11,849 bases of DNA from JBBAAS01 sp041658125 (GTDB taxonomy: Bacteria; Patescibacteriota; Microgenomatia; UBA12405). The position numbers were made by a program, and so were the translations under genes. Under the pieces are notes generated by a model that searched no databases, was not told the origin of the DNA, and was given only the letters and a program-made list of their open reading frames with translations. Location: NCBI GenBank assembly GCA_041658125.1, contig JBBAAS010000022.1, positions 1 through 11,849 on the forward strand. Direction: 5' to 3'. This document shows, piece by piece, positions 6,481-11,849 of the stretch; the stretch's first letter is position 1, and each line of letters opens with the position of its first letter.

Positions 6481-6961
6481 ACCTCCCTCCAAGCGACTTT
6501 TCATCGGCAGTCTCCCCTTTAAATTCACCGAGGGGGAGCTCTTAAGCCTTTTTGTGCCTTTTGGCCGGATCACGGCCATTAGAATTATGCACAACCAGTG
6601 GGGTAAAAGTCGTGGTTTGGGTTTTGTCGAATTTGATGACATTAACTCCGCCATTAGTGCTAAAACCAAGCTTCATAACTATTCTCTTGGGGAACGGACC
6701 ATTATCGTCGACTATGCCGAGCCTGATCCGTTTTTAACTCCGGAAGGCCAAGCTAGGCACGATGAGGCTCAAGCCCGAAAACCAAAACCTCGTATCAAAT
6801 CTTTACTCCCTCTTTCTCCTCCGCACAAAGATCCAAAATTAAAAAAGAAATTTGCTTCCCGCTCCGAGTTTGAACATCTTCGCCAATCAGTCTACGACTC
6901 CCGCAGTCATCATGCTGGCGTCGGCGCCAAGTTTTCCCGTCGAACTCAAAAAAGAAAATAA
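6467..6961 (+). CDS. RRM-domain RNA-binding protein with basic C-terminal tail
   Basis: 164 residues from the ATG at 6467. One RRM domain fills about residues 10-86: RNP2 is RLFIGSLPF (10-18) and RNP1 is KSRGLGFVEF (47-56), with aromatic RNA-stacking residues F12, F53 and F56. This single-RRM layout is known in bacterial RNA-binding proteins (cyanobacterial Rbp type) that bind single-stranded RNA. The rest (about 100-164) is a Lys/Arg/Pro/Ser-rich tail (KPKPRIK, DPKLKKKF, FSRRTQKRK) that looks disordered and RNA-attracting. An ATG 30 nt further upstream lies deeper in the lipoprotein gene and adds nothing RRM-like. The stop overlaps the next start by one base (TAATG), so translation is likely coupled to dus. 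Role: RNA chaperone or translation regulator, inferred. Confidence 0.87.
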   Translation: MPSNKPPSKRLFIGSLPFKFTEGELLSLFVPFGRITAIRIMHNQWGKSRGLGFVEFDDINSAISAKTKLHNYSLGERTIIVDYAEPDPFLTPEGQARHDEAQARKPKPRIKSLLPLSPPHKDPKLKKKFASRSEFEHLRQSVYDSRSHHAGVGAKFSRRTQKRK

Positions 6962-8007
6962 TGATGCCCTCATTTTTTGACAAAATTCCCCTTATCGGTC
7001 TTTCTCCTATGGATGGTATTACTGACGAACCCTTTCGTTTGGTCCAAACCCGTATCGCCAAGCCCGATTTGATATTCACCGAATTTGTTAGCGCCGAAGG
7101 CATTGCTCACGGTGGCTTAAAACTATTTGACAATCTTTTATATTCTCCGAAAGAGCGGCCAATTATTGCTCAACTTTTCGGCAAAGATCCGGATAGTTTT
7201 TACCAGGCTGCCATTATTCTCTGTCACCTTGGTTTCGATGGTATTGATATCAATATGGGTTGCCCGGCCAAAACCGTTACTCAACATGGTTCAGGAGCCG
7301 CCTTGATTGCCAAGCCCGATCTTGCGGTTGAAATTATCAAATCAGTCAAATCTGCTATTTCTGACTATTGTTCCGGTAAAACTAAAATTGCCGATTTAAA
7401 AATCAAAGAAAAAATCGAAAAGGTTATCGACCGCAACCTAAAATACTCCCGGCTCGATCCAAGCACAATTCGTTCTCGGCCGTCATTGTCTGTTAAAACC
7501 CGTCTTGGCATCGACCAAAGCGTTATTACCACTTGGCTTCCTACCATTCTTTCCACCAAACTTGATTTTATAACTCTTCATGGTCGAACGCTCAAGCAGG
7601 GCTATAGCGGTCTGGCCGACTGGGGCGAAATATCAAAAGCCGCCGAAATTGTCCACCAACTTAATACTAAAATTATTGGCAACGGCGATATTCAAACCCG
7701 CCAACAGGGACTAGATTTTTGTAAAAAATTTAACGTTGACGGTATTCTTATCGGTCGGTCCGCCTTGGGTAATCCTTGGGCCTTTTCTGATATCACCCCG
7801 ACAGTCTCCGATAAATTTAACACTGCCTTCCTTCACGCCCAAATATTTTTACAAGTTTTCCCGGCCCGTCGTTTTGAACCTCTTCGCCGTCACTTTTTGG
7901 CTTATGCCTCCGGCCTGCCACATGCCAAGCAACTTCGTCAAAAATTGGTTTTAGTCAACTCCTTGTTTGAATTTCAAGACCTTGAATCCGACTTCCTTGG
8001 TTGCTAA
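6961..8007 (+). CDS. dus: tRNA-dihydrouridine synthase (Dus family)
   Basis: Flavin enzyme reducing specific uridines in tRNA to dihydrouridine. 348 residues. TIM-barrel motifs in order: LIGLSPMDGITDEPFR (11-26), TEFVSAEG (40-47), AQLFGKDP (70-77), GIDINMGCPAKTV (94-106) with catalytic Cys101, GSGAALI (110-116), SVKTRLG (177-183), ITLHGRT with H207, IIGNGDI (238-244) and GRSALGNPWAF (265-275). The C-terminal helical tRNA-binding part is short but present (residues 285-348). About 40 extra, Lys-rich residues (136-175) sit between the helix after the catalytic strand and the VKTRLG strand, where ordinary Dus proteins have only a short turn. Start at the first of two tandem ATGs, overlapping the RRM stop by one base; the second ATG (6964) is equally possible. 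Which tRNA position it modifies cannot be read from sequence. Confidence 0.93.
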   Translation: MMPSFFDKIPLIGLSPMDGITDEPFRLVQTRIAKPDLIFTEFVSAEGIAHGGLKLFDNLLYSPKERPIIAQLFGKDPDSFYQAAIILCHLGFDGIDINMGCPAKTVTQHGSGAALIAKPDLAVEIIKSVKSAISDYCSGKTKIADLKIKEKIEKVIDRNLKYSRLDPSTIRSRPSLSVKTRLGIDQSVITTWLPTILSTKLDFITLHGRTLKQGYSGLADWGEISKAAEIVHQLNTKIIGNGDIQTRQQGLDFCKKFNVDGILIGRSALGNPWAFSDITPTVSDKFNTAFLHAQIFLQVFPARRFEPLRRHFLAYASGLPHAKQLRQKLVLVNSLFEFQDLESDFLGC

Positions 8008-8018
8008 AGTGTTAGGAT

Positions 8019-8423
8019 ATGTCAACAAACACAAACCAGGCCCAAACCATTGTCAATATCGAATCCCTAATCCAAAGCCACAATTCCCGGCTGGATATCT
8101 TAACCAAAGAATATCGGGAGCATAAATCAATGCTCGATAATATTTTGACCAATGACAACGAATATTTAAAAGCCTCTGAAGACGCCAAAAAATTGGCAAA
8201 ATTAAAATCAATTGCCAAACAAAAATTATTAAGCCAGCCTGAAGCCGGTCGACTTTTAGAAAAAATAAAAGACTATCAATCGGAACTGAAAGAACTCAAA
8301 GTTGCCTTGTCAGACTATTTGTCTCAATATGTCACTCTTTCCGGCCAAAACCAGCTCAAAGGACCGGACGGTGTTGTCCGTCAAATTGTCTACACTGCCA
8401 AATTAGTTAAAATCGGTAAGTAG
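8019..8423 (+). CDS. Conserved-looking coiled-coil protein, unknown function
   Basis: 134 residues, soluble, no signal peptide or membrane segment. Residues 10-100 are almost continuously helical with a high Lys/Glu/Leu/Gln content (EYREHKSMLDNIL, DAKKLAKLKSIAKQK, LLEKIKDYQSELKELKVAL), suggesting an antiparallel or dimeric coiled coil. A short C-terminal region (105-134) turns to beta-like sequence, GPDGVVRQIVYTAKLVKIGK. I do not recognise the family. It follows dus by 11 nt; AGGA lies 1 nt before the ATG, too close for a standard Shine-Dalgarno. The thioredoxin -10 box directly follows its stop codon. Position between dus and trx suggests co-expression with dus. The protein-like composition and good spacing support it being real. 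Confidence 0.75.
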   Translation: MSTNTNQAQTIVNIESLIQSHNSRLDILTKEYREHKSMLDNILTNDNEYLKASEDAKKLAKLKSIAKQKLLSQPEAGRLLEKIKDYQSELKELKVALSDYLSQYVTLSGQNQLKGPDGVVRQIVYTAKLVKIGK

Positions 8424-8429
8424 TATAAT
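8424..8429 (+). promoter_or_regulatory. Internal -10 box (TATAAT) before thioredoxin
   Basis: Perfect TATAAT starting immediately after the previous stop codon, with 7 nt to the ATG at 8437. It suggests a second, leaderless transcript for thioredoxin and rlmN within the gene run. Confidence 0.55.
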
Positions 8430-8436
8430 AACCACC

Positions 8437-8751
8437 ATGTCTCATCTTGTTGGTACGTCGGAAAATTTTCAATCCGAAGTTCTCGATTTTAAAGGCAAAA
8501 CTCTTGTTGATTTTTGGGCATCCTGGTGTGGTCCTTGCCAAATGCTTTTACCCATCATCGACGAAATCGGCGAGGAACAGGCCGCGCTAAAAGTTGTCAA
8601 AATCAATGTCGACGAACAAAACGAATTAGCCGCAAAATACAGCGTTATTAGCATTCCGACCATCCTTCTTTTCGTTAACGGTCAGGTCAAAGAAACCCTC
8701 GTCGGTTTTCGCCAAAAACAGGATTATCTTGACGCTGTCGACAAGTATTAA
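8437..8751 (+). CDS. trxA: Thioredoxin
   Basis: Cytoplasmic disulfide reductase, 104 residues, the normal length for a thioredoxin. Active site WCGPC at 30-34 (C31, C34) within LVDFWASWCGPCQMLLPI. The buried Asp (D25), the Lys in VKINVDE (K55) and the cis-proline in SIPTILLF (P74) are all present. GQVKETLVGF near 82-91 is the usual C-terminal strand and turn. No signal peptide. The start is fixed by family length and by the -10 box 7 nt upstream. The stop codon directly abuts the rlmN ATG (TAAATG), so the two are co-translated. It could recycle the oxidised cysteines formed in RlmN turnover, but this is only a suggestion from adjacency. Confidence 0.96.
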   Translation: MSHLVGTSENFQSEVLDFKGKTLVDFWASWCGPCQMLLPIIDEIGEEQAALKVVKINVDEQNELAAKYSVISIPTILLFVNGQVKETLVGFRQKQDYLDAVDKY

Positions 8752-9792
8752 ATGGATCCGGCTCAACTTCATCAATTTCTTGCTCAAAACAATTTTCCCG
8801 AGTTTCGTTATCGCCAAATTGTAAAAAATTATTATTCCGGTCGCTATTCTGATTATTCAGATATGAGCGACATTTCCAAGGATCTTCGTCAGCAATTAGC
8901 CGATCTCTTCCCTCTCTATTCAACAAAATTGTCTTCTCTTCAAACCAATCAATCAACTCAAAAAGCTCTTCTCTCGTTAAAAGACGGTCTTCAGATAGAA
9001 ACGGTTTTAATGGATTATGAGGACTGGTTAACTGCCTGTATTAGTACTCAAGTCGGTTGCTCCCTTGGTTGTCGCTTTTGTGCTACCGGTCAAATGGGAT
9101 TTAAACGCGATCTTTCTTCAGAAGAAATTATCGATCAGATAATCTTTTGGAAACATAAAATATCTCCCTTGTCAAAGGGAGAAGCTCCGGCGAAAGCCGG
9201 AGAGAGGGATTTAAAAGTCGGCCGGGTAGTTTTTATGGGCATGGGTGAACCATTTTTAAACTGGGAAAATTTAGTTTCTGCCTTAAAAATAATTAATTCC
9301 AAAGATGGCCTTAACATCGGCCAAAGAAAGATCAGTATTTCTACCGCTGGTCTTCCTCAAAAAATTATGGAATTCGCCGACCTAAATACTGAAATAAATT
9401 TAGCCATTTCCCTTCATTCTCTTGACCAAAAAATTCGTGAATACCTCATGCCCATCGCCAAACAATATCCTCTCCGGGAACTTCTCAAAGCTTGTCAGTA
9501 CTACACTTCTCATACCCGCCGCCAATTATTTTTAGAATATGCCCTAGTTAAAGACCAAAATGATTCTCCTCGTCACCTTAAGCTTATAATCGACTTACTA
9601 AAATCCAATAATCTCTTTTTTCTCAACCTTATTCCTCTTAACCCAACTTCGGCCGACTTATCCCCATCCGACCCAATCATCCAAAAACATTTTGAAATCG
9701 AACTTCAAAAAAATCATCTGAATTTTTCCGTTCGCCGGTCTTTCGGCCAGGACATTTCCGCCGCTTGTGGCCAACTGGCCAGTCGAAACTAA
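8752..9792 (+). CDS. rlmN: RlmN: dual-specificity 23S rRNA / tRNA adenine-C2 methyltransferase (radical SAM)
   Basis: Methylates C2 of A2503 in 23S rRNA and, in many bacteria, A37 of some tRNAs. 346 residues. N-terminal helical RNA-binding part (1-75), IETVLM (82-87), and the first methyl-carrying-loop Cys C96 in WLTACIS. Radical-SAM cluster CxxxCxxC: C103, C107, C110 in GCSLGCRFCATGQMGFKRD. SAM-binding FMGMGEPFLNWENL (161-174), ISTAGLP (196-202), LAISLHS (217-223) and LNLIPLNP (291-298) follow. Methyl-accepting C339 lies in ISAACGQLASR at the C-terminus. All catalytic residues are intact. A palindromic DNA element (9162-9212) contributes about 17 codons, S138 to L154, in the loop before VVFMGMGEP, in frame. 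The start abuts the thioredoxin stop. The 3' end is one base from the convergent Nudix gene. Confidence 0.96.
   Translation: MDPAQLHQFLAQNNFPEFRYRQIVKNYYSGRYSDYSDMSDISKDLRQQLADLFPLYSTKLSSLQTNQSTQKALLSLKDGLQIETVLMDYEDWLTACISTQVGCSLGCRFCATGQMGFKRDLSSEEIIDQIIFWKHKISPLSKGEAPAKAGERDLKVGRVVFMGMGEPFLNWENLVSALKIINSKDGLNIGQRKISISTAGLPQKIMEFADLNTEINLAISLHSLDQKIREYLMPIAKQYPLRELLKACQYYTSHTRRQLFLEYALVKDQNDSPRHLKLIIDLLKSNNLFFLNLIPLNPTSADLSPSDPIIQKHFEIELQKNHLNFSVRRSFGQDISAACGQLASRN
9162..9212. repeat. Palindromic double-hairpin element inserted in frame in rlmN
   Basis: Two adjacent perfect inverted repeats. Hairpin 1: TCTCCCTT (9163-9170), loop GTCA, AAGGGAGA (9175-9182), 8 bp. Hairpin 2: CTCCGGC (9185-9191), GAAA tetraloop, GCCGGAG (9196-9202), 7 bp. 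It ends AGAGGGATTT, which echoes the CTCCCT start. About 51 bp, 17 codons, no stop in the reading frame. G+C is higher than in the surroundings. The form recalls small non-autonomous palindromic elements (MITE, REP or Rickettsia palindromic element types); I have one copy only, so mobility is inferred. Confidence 0.75.
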
Positions 9793-9793
9793 T

Positions 9794-10243
9794 CTAAGCT
9801 CCATAAACTCTATCTTCAGGTAATTTTCTTTCTTTAATCATCTTTCTAATGAAATCCCCTTGTTCAATAAAATGCCTCGTATTTTTTGTCAGTTTTAATT
9901 TTAAAGCTTCTTCAAGAGAGAAAAATCCAATCCCTTGACCTTCATCGCCATGATGTTTAAAACGTTTTTCTTCTATTCGTTTGATAAAGGCAACAAAAAT
10001 ATCGACATCATTATTCATAAGACCCTTAACTTTTCCCCAATAAAGTAAATTCTTCGGTACATAAGTTGCCTCTTCACTTAATTCACGCCTCAAAGCCTCA
10101 AGCGATGTTTCTCCGGTTTCAATTCCGCCTCCGACACAATGCCAGCAATCAGGAAAAAATATTGTTGGAATATTGTCTCGGTGAAATAGCAAAACTCTAT
10201 CTGGTGGACTTAGGATAATCGCTTTAACTCCAAGTTTAACCAT
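9794..10243 (-). CDS. Nudix hydrolase
   Basis: 149 residues, a typical Nudix length. The Nudix box is clear: GGIETGE (39-45) followed by seven residues and RELSEEATYV (53-62), with metal ligands E54, E57 and E58. The usual Gly after EEx is Thr60, a tolerated change. LGVKAIILSPPDRVLLFHR (4-22) is the standard first strand pair; WHCVGGG (34-40) leads into the box. Substrate (nucleoside triphosphate, sugar nucleotide, capped RNA or other diphosphate) cannot be predicted. No signal peptide. The start at 10243 is supported by TATAAT 5 nt upstream on the minus strand. Convergent with rlmN (one-base gap), divergent from obg across 21 bp. Confidence 0.92.
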   Translation of the reverse strand: MVKLGVKAIILSPPDRVLLFHRDNIPTIFFPDCWHCVGGGIETGETSLEALRRELSEEATYVPKNLLYWGKVKGLMNNDVDIFVAFIKRIEEKRFKHHGDEGQGIGFFSLEEALKLKLTKNTRHFIEQGDFIRKMIKERKLPEDRVYGA

Positions 10244-10248
10244 AATTC

Positions 10249-10258
10249 ATTATATAAT
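10249..10258. promoter_or_regulatory. Palindromic shared -10 element between Nudix and obg genes
   Basis: ATTATATAAT is its own reverse complement and holds TATAAT on both strands: plus 10253-10258, 6 nt before the obg ATG at 10265; minus 10254-10249, 5 nt before the Nudix ATG at 10243. Both genes would be transcribed as leaderless mRNAs from one symmetric site. No clear -35 box for either direction; it would lie inside the opposite gene. Confidence 0.6.
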
Positions 10259-10264
10259 GGACCC

Positions 10265-11230
10265 ATGCTTATTGACGAAGCTTACATCAAAGTTAAAGCC
10301 GGTGACGGTGGCGACGGTTTGGTTCACTTCTACCACGACCGTATTCGACCCAAAGGTGGCCCTGACGGTGGTAAAGGCGGCAGTGGCGGTTCGGTTTTCT
10401 TTGAGGCAGTTTCCGACATCAGCAAGCTTCATCAGTTTCGTCATGGCAAAGAATTTTTGGCTCAAAATGGTGCTCCGGGTGGCTCAAATCAAAAAAGCGG
10501 CAAAGATGGCGAAGATTTAGTCCTGCAGGTTCCTGTTGGCACGGTCGTTAATTATGACAATGGTACTTCTGTCGAGTTATCAAAAATAGGTGAAAAAGTT
10601 ATGATCACCAAAGGTGGCCGGGGTGGTTATGGCAATTATCACTTTAGAAGTGCCACCAACCAAACCCCGGAGGATTTTGTTCCCGGCCAAAAAAGACCAC
10701 ATCGTAACTTATTTTTACAGCTCAAATTAATTGCCAACGTTGGCCTAATCGGGCTCCCCAATGCCGGTAAAACCAGTCTGTTAAACGAAATGACTTCTGC
10801 CAATTCTAAGGTTGCCGACTACCCCTTCACCACTCTGGAACCCAATCTTGGCGTCACCAAAAGCGGTCTGGTGCTTGCTGACATCCCCGGGCTAATCGAG
10901 GGCGCTTCCGACGGCAAAGGACTAGGCACTAAATTTCTCAAACACATTGAACGTACCTCAATTCTTGTTCACTGTCTTTCCTTCGAGTCAACCGATCCTA
11001 AACATGATTACGAAGTTGTCCGCCGCGAACTTGAAAGTTACAGCTCCAAATTAGCCGAAAAGCCGGAAATCATAATTCTTACCAAGTCTGACCTTATCGA
11101 CAACCCCAAAACCCTTCTGTCACTTCAAAAGTCTCTCAAAGCCAAGCTTTCTGTTTCCATCATCGACGATAACTCCCTTAAGAAACTAAACGATCTTCTC
11201 ACTAAAACCGTTACGCCAATGCTTTCTTGA
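10265..11230 (+). CDS. obg: Obg-family GTPase (CgtA), short form
   Basis: Ribosome-assembly GTPase acting on the large subunit. 321 residues: Obg fold (about 1-155), with glycine-rich loops GDGGDGLVHF (13-22), KGGPDGGKGGSGGSV (30-44), GAPGGSNQKSGKDG (69-82) and GGRGGYGN (117-124), then the G domain (157-321). G1 is GLPNAGKTS (163-171), G2 YPFTTLEPNLGV (186-197), G3 DIPGLIEG (206-213), and G4 TKSD (273-276) in place of the usual NKxD; G5 lies around 297-300. The C-terminal OCT domain found in many Obg proteins is absent, which is common in minimal forms. The ATG at 10265 is fixed by the Obg N-terminus (MLIDEAYIKV) and by the -10 box. The 3' end overlaps the convergent YtxH gene by 20 nt. Confidence 0.96.
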   Translation: MLIDEAYIKVKAGDGGDGLVHFYHDRIRPKGGPDGGKGGSGGSVFFEAVSDISKLHQFRHGKEFLAQNGAPGGSNQKSGKDGEDLVLQVPVGTVVNYDNGTSVELSKIGEKVMITKGGRGGYGNYHFRSATNQTPEDFVPGQKRPHRNLFLQLKLIANVGLIGLPNAGKTSLLNEMTSANSKVADYPFTTLEPNLGVTKSGLVLADIPGLIEGASDGKGLGTKFLKHIERTSILVHCLSFESTDPKHDYEVVRRELESYSSKLAEKPEIIILTKSDLIDNPKTLLSLQKSLKAKLSVSIIDDNSLKKLNDLLTKTVTPMLS

Positions 11231-11639
11231 TCTTCAGCCAATCTTTCTTTAACAGATTAGCCATTTTTGTGGCTCCGTTCTTAGTCACTTTAAAATCATC
11301 TTTAAATTCGTCAATCACGCCATCAACAATCAGGGCGTATTTATCCTTATCAATTTCCTGTCCGGCCGCTTTTACTGTTGCTATCTTATTTACGACAGCC
11401 GTTTTGATTTCGTTATACTTGTCACTCGCCGCCTTGGTTGCCTCCCCAAAAACTTCCTTGACTTTATCACTGGTTTCTTCGGCCCCGGTTTTAATTTGTT
11501 TTGCCACTTCTTTGGCAATCTTTGTAATATTCTCTCTGGTTTCTTCCCCCGATTGTGGAGCAAACAACAAGCCGCCGATCGCTCCTGCCACCGCTCCCAG
11601 GATACTTGCTAAAAAAAACTTACCGGTTGATTTTGACAT
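11211..11639 (-). CDS. YtxH-like membrane-anchored coiled-coil protein
   Basis: 142 residues. N-terminal glycine-zipper membrane segment FFLASILGAVAGAIGGLLFAP (8-28), followed by QSGEETRENI, the signature of YtxH-domain (general-stress / gas-vesicle GvpP-like) proteins. The rest (33-142) is Lys/Glu/Ala-rich helix: EVAKQIKTGAEETSDKVKEVF and KVTKNGATKMANLLKKDWLKIKKAL. Topology is probably a single N-terminal membrane anchor and a cytoplasmic helical tail. Function unknown; family members are linked to stress and envelope in Firmicutes. Downstream of era on the same strand with a 76-nt gap holding its own promoter. The 3' end overlaps the convergent obg gene by 20 nt. Confidence 0.85.
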   Translation of the reverse strand: MSKSTGKFFLASILGAVAGAIGGLLFAPQSGEETRENITKIAKEVAKQIKTGAEETSDKVKEVFGEATKAASDKYNEIKTAVVNKIATVKAAGQEIDKDKYALIVDGVIDEFKDDFKVTKNGATKMANLLKKDWLKIKKALA

Positions 11640-11666
11640 AATTATTTTTAAATTTTAAACTAGTTA

Positions 11667-11695
11667 AGTCTAAGCAAGTTTGCCTGGTCTGTCAA
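11667..11695 (-). promoter_or_regulatory. Promoter of the YtxH gene
   Basis: On the minus strand a perfect TTGACA (11695-11690), a 17-nt spacer and TAGACT (11672-11667, four of six matches). The predicted start is near 11660, leaving a leader of about 21 nt without a Shine-Dalgarno before the ATG at 11639. Confidence 0.5.
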
Positions 11696-11715
11696 CAATA
11701 TGTCTATCAAAAACA

Positions 11716-11849
11716 TCACAACTTAAACTCTTCCGGCCAGTGCTTGTCTACTTTTACCGTCAATTCCAAATAAACTTTCCTTTCCGACATCAATTCCAAC
11801 TCTTTTCTGGCGTTATAGCCGATTTCTTTGATTTTCTTTCCGCCCATTC
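11716..11849 (-). CDS. era: GTPase Era, C-terminal KH-domain end (runs off the window)
   Basis: Last 43 codons plus stop of an open frame entering from the right edge; two extra bases lie at the edge. The visible residues begin GGKKIKEIGYNARKELE, the KH-domain loop and helix (GKGGKKIKEIG-type) of Era, then KVYLELTVKVDKHW near the C-terminus, the standard final strand ending in a Trp. The GTPase domain lies outside the window. Era binds 16S rRNA through this KH domain during small-subunit assembly. The stop TGA is at 11718-11716. It reads toward the YtxH gene. A CDS starting at the ATG at 11847 is not implied; that codon is internal. Confidence 0.85.
   Translation of the reverse strand, partial: MGGKKIKEIGYNARKELELMSERKVYLELTVKVDKHWPEEFKL

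Noticed and set aside
8014..8017. AGGA as a Shine-Dalgarno before the coiled-coil gene
   Set aside because: Only 1 nt separates it from the ATG; too close for normal ribosome binding.
10257..10520. 87-codon plus-strand frame overlapping obg
   Set aside because: It is an alternative frame of obg; the Obg frame carries the conserved glycine loops.
11227..11658. 143-codon plus-strand frame opposite the YtxH gene
   Set aside because: It is the shadow of a gene with a clear YtxH domain; the low-complexity Ser/Ala/Leu sequence matches no family.
1..11849. CRISPR arrays, transposases, phage genes, rRNA genes
   Set aside because: I saw no direct-repeat arrays, transposase motifs, phage structural genes or rRNA segments on either strand.

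Overview
The window looks like chromosomal DNA from a small-genome bacterium, most likely a member of the Candidate Phyla Radiation (Patescibacteria, possibly Microgenomates). This is an inference from the A+T-rich, almost gap-free coding, minimal versions of housekeeping proteins (a pyruvate kinase lacking its B domain, an Obg lacking a C-terminal extension), a bacterial RRM protein, very short intergenic gaps, convergent genes whose ends overlap, and near absence of Shine-Dalgarno sequences. No phage, transposase, plasmid or CRISPR feature is visible.

Layout. (1) 1-414, minus: 5' part of a pyruvate kinase, divergent from a GT4 glycosyltransferase at 475-1572. (2) 1555-4744, minus: a three-gene carbohydrate operon in transcription order GH130 glycosidase/phosphorylase, GT4-like glycosyltransferase and (alpha/alpha) toroid protein, with overlapping junctions and a recognisable leadered promoter. 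(3) 4901-5162, plus: tRNA-Gln(CTG) and a 53-residue acidic helical protein. (4) 5151-5822, minus: a glyoxalase-II-like metallo-beta-lactamase-fold hydrolase, divergent from (5) 5857-9792, plus: a tightly packed run of lipoprotein, RRM RNA-binding protein, tRNA-dihydrouridine synthase, coiled-coil protein, thioredoxin and RlmN. (6) 9794-10243, minus: a Nudix hydrolase, divergent across 21 bp from obg (10265-11230, plus). (7) 11211-11639, minus: a YtxH-type membrane protein, preceded by the 3' end of era (11716-11849, minus).

How the parts fit. The carbohydrate operon probably makes or remodels a mannose-containing oligosaccharide or polysaccharide; the nearby GT4 may act in the same envelope pathway. 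The plus-strand run joins RNA-binding and RNA-modifying proteins (RRM, Dus, RlmN) with thioredoxin. Obg and Era are ribosome-assembly GTPases.

Main points of interest: a 51-bp double-hairpin palindromic element inserted in frame in rlmN; one palindromic -10 box that appears to serve two divergent leaderless genes (Nudix and obg); a repeated promoter layout in which a TATAAT-like box lies 5-7 nt before the start codon of seven genes, implying leaderless mRNAs; and a pyruvate kinase without its lid domain. Every stretch without a gene is shorter than 300 bases.
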